NCBI GenBank assembly: GCA_918026815.1 | Contig: CAKJVC010000116.1 | Location: 1 to 64,000 of the forward strand | Direction: 5' to 3' | Source of the DNA: Chalara sp. BL73 | Taxonomy: Eukaryota > Ascomycota > Leotiomycetes > Helotiales | Length of the DNA: 64,000 nucleotides | Part shown: positions 56,526-64,000 of the stretch, piece by piece | Layout: every line of letters begins with the position of its first letter | How positions within the stretch are numbered: position 1 is the stretch's first letter | Notes under the pieces: generated by a model | Database searches by the model: none | Seen by the model: only the letters and a program-made list of their open reading frames with translations | What the model was told of the DNA's origin: nothing | Made by a program: the position numbers and the translations under genes

Positions 56526-57938
56526 CACAATAGAATGATGCGCTAGCATGGCGCTGGCTTTATACACTTTGGCAAATTCTCAGTGGGTAGGTGAATCATG
56601 AGGCATTATGTGCCCAAGATGAGCATGCTGATTACTTATTCTCAGACAAGATATTTTCCTGAGCCATATTTACTCCTGGGGGCTTTTATTTCTGTCCTTA
56701 TCATGTCAAAGATCGTCCTAGGTCACTATCATCATAATATTTCAAGGCCGCGGAGAGCGAGCTCAAGGCCATAGCCTGCCACATCAGAATTTGTGTAACC
56801 GATGTGTCTCCTTGAGAACCCGAAAATACAGAGCACAGCTTGCTCTTCTTGAACTCCACTTGGTTCCCTGAATACGTAGCTAAACAGCATACTGCTGGAC
56901 CATTTTCGTCAACGGAAGTAGGCTATTGCAACCAGAGAAGAATAAAACACATGGCAAGCCTCTGGAAACTGTGCCTCGCACTTACCGTATTACTGCATCT
57001 ATTTAGTGTGAAAACTTCTGCATTATTTAAATTCATTTACACCCGCTCTTGTCTATAGTTATCTAACAAATATCAAGCCATAATAACCCCTCTAGTTGGT
57101 TTGGCAGTGCAAAGGGACAAATAGCAGGCTGTCTTGAAAATTTCCCCATAATTGAAGCGCCGCTCTGGTTCTCACACCTGTTGAAGCAATAAATGAAGCC
57201 TGGAGACATACAGGTAGGAGATCTACCTTTAGGTCCTAGAACCTATTGTTAATGCATTAGGTTTATCAGGGACTTTCCCTTATCAACGATATAAGTCCTC
57301 CTAGACGACTCTATAACTTGAGAACAATAGCAGGTCGTGAATACCGTAGATACGGTTGAGATTTGCACAATTTCGCCAATCAGTTCCAGGTTCCATATTA
57401 AAGGATTCAGACCATTGCGATCGTATTGGGTCCTGTCGTTATCGCAATTGCGCTGCCAAAATCGAGTGACTTGTGAATCCAAAAACTTTGCCCTATCCTT
57501 GCATTTGAGTCCCATGTCAACCAGGAGTTCCCCGATCCATTAATGTCTACATTCTCGTAAATCCAGACACCATCGTAGTTGGGATATTTAGCTCCTTTGC
57601 GGCTGGGAAGGCATCAAATGTGGGTGCGGCCCACAGAAAGAATAACAATCAAGCGTCCCAATAACTCTGCCAGACTACAAGAGGAGGTTCTACGACCAAT
57701 TTTATTTCTTTAATGATTCCTGCTTAGAGTTATTTTTATTAAATTTTGAAACCTAATTATTGGCGTCTGTTGTCTATTGAAGGAGATTTAAATTAAGTTT
57801 GCTGAATGTAGAGGGTACACTATTCTGATTTTAATTTCTGTTCTATGGTGAGCATCTAGTTAAGATTTCAAGAATGTATATATACTTAAGTATATGACAA
57901 ATTTTAGAAACCGTGGTTGCAAAACTTCCGACAAACAA
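56526..57938. other. AT-rich intergenic with unclear coding relics
   Basis: No intact gene. A minus-strand stretch at about 57390-57660 reads in places like a protein (YPNYDGVWIYENVDINGSG) but is broken by stops. No family is named. Confidence 0.4.
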
Positions 57939-58022
57939 GCTTCCGTGGTCCAATGGTTAGGATTCCACCCTTCCATATATAAAAGTTAGGTGGAGGTTCG
58001 TGTTCGATTCACGGCGGTTGCA
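57939..58022 (+). tRNA. tRNA-Gly (UCC) with intron; acceptor stem has two mismatches
   Basis: The cloverleaf is read directly. The D arm is GTCC-AATGGTTA-GGAT. The anticodon stem CCACC/GGTGG encloses loop CTTCCA…A with anticodon TCC. A 12-nt intron (TATATAAAAGTT) follows base 37, the usual position. The variable loop is AGGT, and the T arm is TCGTG-TTCGATT-CACGG. The acceptor 3' strand is CGGTTGC plus discriminator A. The 5' strand is GCTTCCG, where GCAACCG would pair fully, so positions 3-70 and 4-69 are T-T mismatches. Boxes A and B are intact, so it could be transcribed, but the mismatches make a pseudogene possible. Confidence 0.75.
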
Positions 58023-58582
58023 ATGGCTTTTGTTTTTTACTTTTGCGGCATGCTTAAATGCCCCCTTTTCCATTGCTTGCATCGCAACCTCTTTTTCTTT
58101 TGCAGTCCCATTCGGAACCGAGGCGTGGGTCCTTCCACTCTTGGCAGCGACAAGAATACTGCACAGGGTAAGCTTGTTGTACTTTTACGTTAGTGCCATT
58201 GTAGGAACAAACAACTGGGCGTCAATGATCAAATTTGACCTAGCGCCTTAAACAGCATACTATAGCATTTCATCTTGTGTGGCAATGACCTAAGTCATGT
58301 GTATGATCATTAGAGCAACATAGGCTGTTTAAAGTCAAAATTCCCCTACAATCCACCAATCATCTCGATGTACAAGTCATAATTCGTTTCACGTAAAGAC
58401 CTACTCTTTTGCCGATTGATGGTAAAACTTTGCGATAATATAAATATTTTGCTAATGTTGTATTCGAAGTGTCAAATGATATACATAACCTCAAGATGCG
58501 TGAGTCAAAATCTCCCTTAGTCTTCGAGGAATCTCTGGTCCATTTCTTCTCATCTCCTTGATATTCAACTGTAGCTTTCAAC
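58023..58582. other. intergenic, upstream of the LPMO gene
   Basis: No gene was recognised. The 300 bp before the LPMO start are expected to contain its promoter, but no specific element can be supported. Confidence 0.5.
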
Positions 58583-59376
58583 ATGTACGAACTCAAAGTA
58601 TCTCTCGTACTCTCCCTGCTGGGTAGTGTTCAAGCCCACCAGAATTTTCATCAATTCTGGGTGAACGACATCTCCCCGGGTTACCAAGTCTGCATCCGTA
58701 TGCCTCCCTCCAACAACCCAGTTGTACGTATGCACTCTATTTCCTTTCATTTAGGAAATACTAAGACTTGCAGACAAACGTCCAATCCAACGACATAACA
58801 TGCAACGTGAATGGCAACACGACTCCCAGAACTGAGGCAGTCTGCATCGCCAAAGCAGGCGACAAGATCAAAGTGCAATGGGATTCCTCCACTCACCCAG
58901 GGCCCATCACGCATTGGTTATACGGACCCATTACTGATGCTACGAAAGCGACAGGCGTTGGGACCTGGACCAAGATCGATGAGCTGAGCTATAAGAATGG
59001 AAGTTGGGCGAATGAGATTATGCAAAAAGTATCTATGACCTACGAGTTCAAGCTGCCAGCGAAGTTAGCTAGTGGTGATTATCTTGTGCGTCCAAATCTG
59101 TTCTCGTTGGCGTTGAAGCTGGATACGCTAATAAGACGGTAGCTGCGGAGCGAGATGGAAGCTCTGCATTCCTCACAGACACTGGACGGGACACAGTTCT
59201 ATATTGGCTGCGCACAGCTGAGAATCACGGGTCCAGGTGGGAAATGCAGTCCTAGTGTCACTCTTCCTGGTGCATATAAGAATACCGATACCAATATCTA
59301 CATTCCTAACTTCTATTATGGATTCAATGTGGCTACGTTTACTGCACCAGGCGGGCCAGTGGCGACATGCACATAA
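58583..59376 (+). CDS. AA9 lytic polysaccharide monooxygenase (former GH61)
   Basis: A secreted copper enzyme that oxidatively cleaves cellulose. Exons are 58583-58723, 58774-59085 and 59143-59376; introns are 50 and 57 bp; 228 residues, the usual length of a single-domain AA9. The signal peptide ends LLGSVQA, and cleavage leaves His1 (HQNFHQFWVN), the first ligand of the copper histidine brace. The second His is in STHPGPITHW. The axial Tyr is in GTQFYIGCAQLRITG, preceded by the typical EMEALHSSQTLDG. Cysteines for the conserved disulfides are present (VCIRMP, DITCNVNG, AVCIAK, GCAQL). There is no carbohydrate-binding module. It implies plant-cell-wall use by the fungus. Confidence 0.95.
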
Positions 59377-59589
59377 GAGAGGCAGAATGGGGCGGACTTT
59401 CCACAACGTCGCTGTAGTAGTGCTTCAAGTATCACAACTTAAGATGAATTGTCTCTTGGCGCAAGCCCAATAAAGATTTCAAAACGGGTGGGAAATCATC
59501 CTAAGCTAGTAAAGACCATACTCCCATCCTAATCTACCGGACCGACAAGCTTCTTACTACAAATTTGAAATACTCCTTAAACCGTTCAA

Positions 59590-60395
59590 TCAATGCAAAA
59601 ACTCATTAAACCAACCAACAGCAGCATTCTTAGCCCTCTCTAAGCCCCTCTTCTGCTTCTCATCCTTCTGATCTCCCTTCGCAGCAAACCCATGCGCCAA
59701 CCCAGGGTAGAAATCATACCTATACTCTATCCCTAACGTCGGTATCACCCTATTAGCATGTGACTTTAGCTCCTCCGTCAGCATCGGATCAAACTCAGGT
59801 GCCACGATCTGCGTCGGCACCCCAAGAGCGTCAATCTCCTCCTTGGTAAGCAACGATGGATGAGCGATCGTAATGCAATCCACGAGATTCTGCCCTCTAG
59901 CGCCGAGCTGCAAAACGCCCCAGCCGCCCCAGCAGTACCCAATGGCGCCGACCTTCTGGTACTGGGAGTGGAGGGCTTTGGCGCAGGCGAAGATTTCCGG
60001 GCCGCGGATGGCTTTGCTGTTCCGTTCCAGATATCCAGGGAGATCCATCAGCTTGAGCTTTTCCGGATCCGCGAAGGCCTCTTCGATAGTCTCCTCAGGA
60101 ATTATGTCGCCGCCGTAACTGTACATATGTTAGACGTTGTCTCATGGTGCGAGGTGGGATCGAGGATGGTTGCCTACAAATCGGGAACGTAACATGTGCA
60201 GTCGACTTCTGCAGCGAAGTGATCCGCCAAGAGACGCAAGTTATTGAATTTCCATCCGAACAAATCATGGACTAGAAGGACAGCTACTGATGTGTTCGAG
60301 CCGGTGATATATGCATTGTTTTGTCCAAGGGTTCCTTCATGGCCGGTGGGTTTGCCAGCCCACTGGAAGCCTGTTCTGCAGCATTCATGTACCAT
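59590..60395 (-). CDS. dienelactone hydrolase family protein
   Basis: Exon 1 is 60395-60178, a 59-bp intron (60119-60177, GTAGGC…GTACAG) follows, and exon 2 is 60118-59590; 248 residues. The alpha/beta-hydrolase core begins SVAVLLVHDLFGW. The nucleophile is the Cys of GYCWGGWG (the dienelactone-hydrolase GxCxGG pattern). The acid is Asp in APEFDPML, and the catalytic His is in PGLAHGF. All three triad members are present, so it should be active on lactone or ester substrates, possibly in aromatic degradation. It is cytosolic by lack of a signal peptide. It ends about 210 bp past the LPMO stop on the opposite strand. Confidence 0.94.
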
Positions 60396-61136
60396 ATCGA
60401 CGACTCCTCGTTGAAGATGAAGACAAACCTACTAGATTTGATGGCAAAAGAGGATAAGAGATGGCTACATACTTTGATCTTGTTAGGTGTCATAGACCCA
60501 AGGAAAGCGGCTAAACCTGACAAGGTGTCGGGCCTGTCTGTTATTTGATAGATGATTGGGCTATCATCCAAACAGAAAACCCGTGCAGCACAAAAGATTC
60601 TGCCTATTGTCCACAGTCTACCGCGCAAACCGTGGTATGAGTATCCATATTACCATAGAGAACGGAGGAGTGCATGCTTATTGGCATTGTGGAGATTTCT
60701 CTATAACACGCTCTTCGGCCTATATCATTCATTTCGTCAGTTGCACACCCCGAATGCCAAATCCTTACATTGTGGGGTTCGTCTCCGGCAATTTTCGCCG
60801 CTCTCGGGCTTTACCGGGCTTTATCGGATTTAAATGGTCAAGTCGAATTCTTTTACCTTTTTGTTGATTTGATTTCCTTTACTGTACTGTATGAAATTAT
60901 AAATCGAACTTGGATTAGAAATCAAACTTGAGTACGCATAAGCTATGACGTACGCAATTAAGATCTGTTAAGATATATTAATTAGCCTGTCCATTGCTTT
61001 GTACTAAGACAAGTCAGGTCAAGTTAAATTAAATTAAATAGTCAAAACCATTTTATTCCTTTCTGTTCCATCTTCTATGGTGTAAGGCCTAACGGTCTAT
61101 TGACCGTCTTCCTTTAAGCTTACAGCACGCCTCCCG
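60396..61136. other. AT-rich intergenic, no gene seen
   Basis: Only short frames without domain signals. It is strongly AT-rich from 60880 to 61080. Confidence 0.5.
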
Positions 61137-62740
61137 CTATAAACGATATCTAAATCCTGGAGTATTAAAGTCTGTAACATCATCATAATCCGAAGCGGTC
61201 AGTTCTCTCTTTCCTGGCGCTATCTGATCTTGCCCGACAATATCGCCTTCGATCCTGTCCCTTCTCTTGTTTATAAATGTGAGATATAAGCGTAGAGTCA
61301 TCGACAAGACCATAACGATTCCGTAGCAGCAGAGGATGGATTTGAATGCTGTCGGATAGCCGTGATTTTTCTCAGAGCTGATGAATGTCTGAGGGCCAAT
61401 AATATTACCAGTACAGTAGGTCACGAAGACAATGGCAGTGACAGTCATCTTTTTCGTGACTCCTTTGTAGTTTGCAGAAACCAACCCAAGAAATAAAGGC
61501 ATCGCCCCAGGTCCAGTCTGCAGACAATAGTAGGCGAACAAGCGAACACCTTTAGCTTTGACAGAGAAGATCAGGGCGCTGCCAACCACAGGTGGTATGA
61601 CCACTGCAATGATCAAAAATGTAGTAATGTTTCGATATCGGCTAGCGAGCCATCCAGTACTTACGATGGTGCTAAATGCGATCACAGACGCAGGAAGCGT
61701 GACCAGGGTCGTTTCCAGGCTCGTGAAGCCAAAGCTCTTCAGTGCCAGATTTCCAAAACTACCAGTTCCCCCATTGGGAATCTATAAATTGTCAAACAAA
61801 TCTTGAATCATTGTAATTGACTTACCTGTGTAAGAATTGCTATCATCGCGAAGAACCAGGTCTTTGGATCAAGCAAACACTCCCATACTTGCTCTAGTTT
61901 CCACTGGCTATTGATAGGGTCGACACGGCCAGTACCGCCAAGTACGACTCTGTCCTCGGCATATTGCTTTTCTTCTTCATTTAAAAAACGTGCTCCGTTG
62001 ATGCTATCGGGAAGAATGAAAAGCATAATTGCACCCCACACACTTGTTGCAACTCCGAAGATCTAGGTCAAATCAATAACAGGGCATAGTATGTAGATAT
62101 AGGAACATACAATGAACATCCATTGCCAAGGGTGCAGTGGATGAGTGATTTGCCCAATACCATATGCCAGTAACGAAGAAAGGAAGCCGCCGAAGCTATT
62201 CCCGGCGAACCAGAAACCGGTCCGGCCCGGAATCTCGTCGCGTGTATACCATATACTCGTGATATAAACACACGCAGGTGAAATTGTTGCTTCCTACTTA
62301 ATATTAGGCCTTTGGTTCCATTCCGAGGACGGGGAACATACCGCAACACCGAGCAGAAATCGAACAGTGACTAATCCCCCAAAACTGGTGCACGCGGCGG
62401 TGCAAGCTACAACAGCGCCCCAGAAAATGGTGACAATGGAAAGATATTTGCCAATCGGTAACCTTTGGATCAAAATAGTAGTTGGGTATTCCCAAAAGAG
62501 ATATCCGAAATAGAACATTGAGCTGACCCATGAATAGTCACGACCTTCGAGGTGATTATCCTCGGTAAGGCCGAACACGGCAGCGGAGGAAAGGATCGTC
62601 TTGTCCATGAAGTTGAAGTTGTATGTCACAAACATAACCATTAAGATTCTCAAGTCAATCTTGCGTATCACTCGTTTCGCCAGTGCCTGAGTATAAGGAC
62701 TTACGCCTTCCACCTCGCTGATTACTTCGTTACGTGCCAT
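61137..62740 (-). CDS. MFS permease, allantoate-permease (Dal5-like) family
   Basis: Four exons: 62740-62342, 62293-62111, 62062-61826 and 61781-61137. All phases are zero, introns are 44-48 bp, and the product is 487 residues. Landmarks are RVIRKIDLRILMVMFVTYNFNFMDKTIL, GLTEDNHLEGRDYSWVSSMFY and GYLFWEYPTTILIQRLPIGKYL. They continue with PACVYITSIWYTRDEIPGRTGFW, the loop RFLNEEEKQYAEDRV, and a C-terminal half with GNIIGPQTF. All are typical of the fungal anion:cation symporter family with twelve helices. Likely substrates are organic anions, ureides or vitamins. It neighbours a purine deaminase gene on the same strand, which would fit a purine-nitrogen theme, but this is inference. Confidence 0.92.
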
Positions 62741-63327
62741 CTCTGTGGTAGCTTCTCAGGATCCCGGAAGTCGTGAATGGGTTTGTCAACCTTTTGAGGC
62801 TGCTTCCTGGTTTTGTATCCTGGGGCCAGGAATGCTGCACGGCTAAGCCTTCAATAATGGGGGAAAGATAAGCCCACCGGCACAAGTTTGACTGGAAAGA
62901 TTATCGGCGGCTCAATTATGTTTCCAGCGATAAGATTTCACGATGATCATCAGCTAGATCAGGAGACACACCGATACTATGGCGCCGCGAAGCTTTATCT
63001 GGCCTGTAATGCCGTTTCTTGACGCTCTTGGCGTTCCTGGCAAGGGAATTGTTGATTGGCGCCCGTGGCGTTCTGTCGTATAGAGATACCGAGGGTGGGT
63101 TCAGCATCAACCTCAAAGGTGGGGGAAAGTCCGGGCATGTCCGCACCTGTCGTCTTGGTGCCTTAACTTTACTTAAGCTTTGCACGTAAAATAATCTAGG
63201 ACAAATTCTGTGATAGGGTGATGAATTAGACGAGTTTTGAAGATGTGTTCACCGTGCTAGGTGGGTTGGCGTTCCTCTACGCCTCACCAAAAATATGATC
63301 AGTTTCCAAAGCATCGACGCTCTGAAT
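62741..63327. other. intergenic, no gene seen
   Basis: Upstream region of the MFS gene and downstream of the deaminase. It contains a minus-strand basic frame (62916-63185) with no recognisable domain. Confidence 0.5.
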
Positions 63328-64000
63328 TTATGACTTCTCGTTGAGACTATGTGCCCTCACAAACCCATCGAGTTCTCTCGTTAATTCCTCTTTCAGATCT
63401 GGGGATGCCCAGCAAGTCTCAATCGCATTTCTTTGTAGCTTCTCAATCTCCGCATTGTTGAATTTGCACTTGTCGCGAACCATTAGCAGATTATGCATAA
63501 CCCAATTGTCATGCATGTATGTAGGATCATCGCTCGCAACTGTGACTTTGATACCTGCATCAAATAATTTCCGAATTCTGGGAAAGATCTGATCTTCCGG
63601 CGTGTGCCGAATATAGGCACATGGACAGACTGTCATCCCAATATCCTTTTCTTTTATAGCCTCGAGCAGAGTATCAACGTCTGTTGCGTTCATGCCATGA
63701 TCAATTCGATCTGCACCTGTCCCACCCAGTTCATGTACAACTTGTCTGATGTGCTCATGGGTGTCCTTTTGGTTAAAGTCGCAGTGGCTAGTGAGCTTGA
63801 AGCCATCCGCACGAGCACGCTCGTAAACTTCTTTGAACAGCATAGGCGGCCTATCATATTCGTCGGACACAAGTCCTATCCCCACAATCATATATTTATA
63901 CGGCAAAGCTGCTTCATACTGTCGCACTGCAGAGTCTACAGACATATCACGAAGAAAGCACATAATCCACTGTGACTTCACCTAAAGTAGAGTTATAAAC
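63328..64000 (-). CDS. adenosine/adenine deaminase, 3' exon (gene runs off the window)
   Basis: The last exon is 63981-63328, preceded at 63982-64000 by intron sequence ending CTACTTTAG. It encodes the C-terminal ~217 residues of a metal-dependent purine deaminase. Active-site blocks are LTSHCDF (zinc His in the second half of the barrel), GADRIDHGMN with the catalytic-site HG, the Cys-rich strand VCPCAY, and VTVASDDPTYM with the SDDP zinc Asp pair. It lacks the classical N-terminal HxH motif only because that lies outside the window. It resembles fungal Aah1-type adenine deaminases. Cytosolic purine salvage. Confidence 0.9.

Noticed and set aside
1..64000. CRISPR arrays, rRNA genes or bacterial operon structure
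   Set aside because: No regularly spaced identical repeats, no rRNA signature, and genes are intron-containing and monocistronic, as expected for a fungus.

Overview
The window is nuclear DNA of a filamentous ascomycete (Pezizomycotina). This is inferred from genes split by introns of about 40-95 bp with GTNNGT donors and YAG acceptors, and from fungus-restricted families: a HET-domain protein, a fungal ubiquitin-like-domain protein of the STAND/HET world, an AA9 lytic polysaccharide monooxygenase, Dal5/Liz1-type permeases and a GPI-anchored secreted protein. AT-rich, transition-scarred spacers suggest past repeat-induced point mutation (RIP). A leotiomycete would fit, but the sequence alone does not prove it.

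Layout. Positions 1-512 are left flank. Positions 513-10485 and 10486-20813 are two head-to-tail copies of one ~10 kb unit. The unit carries a Gly/Asn-rich probably secreted protein gene, a pantothenate-type MFS permease and a cysteine-rich multi-pass membrane protein; only copy 2 keeps the 5' end of the last one. Copy 1 differs from copy 2 mainly by one-base losses in homopolymers and by one scrambled ~380 bp block, which looks at least as much like consensus error as biology.

From 22 to 26.4 kb a luciferase-like flavin monooxygenase and a Baeyer-Villiger-type FAD monooxygenase are divergently transcribed. From 26.7 to 52.6 kb lies a neighbourhood rich in allorecognition and innate-immunity types: an RBR E3 ubiquitin ligase, a 1134-residue collagen-like Gly-rich protein of unknown function, a divergent ubiquitin-like-domain/HET pair, a ~1100-residue ankyrin protein, a broken NACHT ATPase and an orphan HET C-terminal tail. 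A GST, an NmrA-like oxidoreductase and a GPI-anchored protein are interspersed. From 52.9 to 54.5 kb is a Ste24 (CaaX protease 1) homologue that has lost its HEXXH zinc motif.

The right part (55-64 kb) holds degenerate spacer with a cytochrome/DOMON-like remnant, an intron-containing tRNA-Gly(UCC) with a mismatched acceptor stem, an AA9 LPMO, a dienelactone hydrolase, an allantoate-permease-type MFS transporter, and the 3' part of an adenosine/adenine deaminase that runs off the window.

Most genes here were rebuilt by hand from adjoining reading frames. Exon junctions given to the base are those whose phases close and whose joined product matches the family; other junctions are marked approximate.
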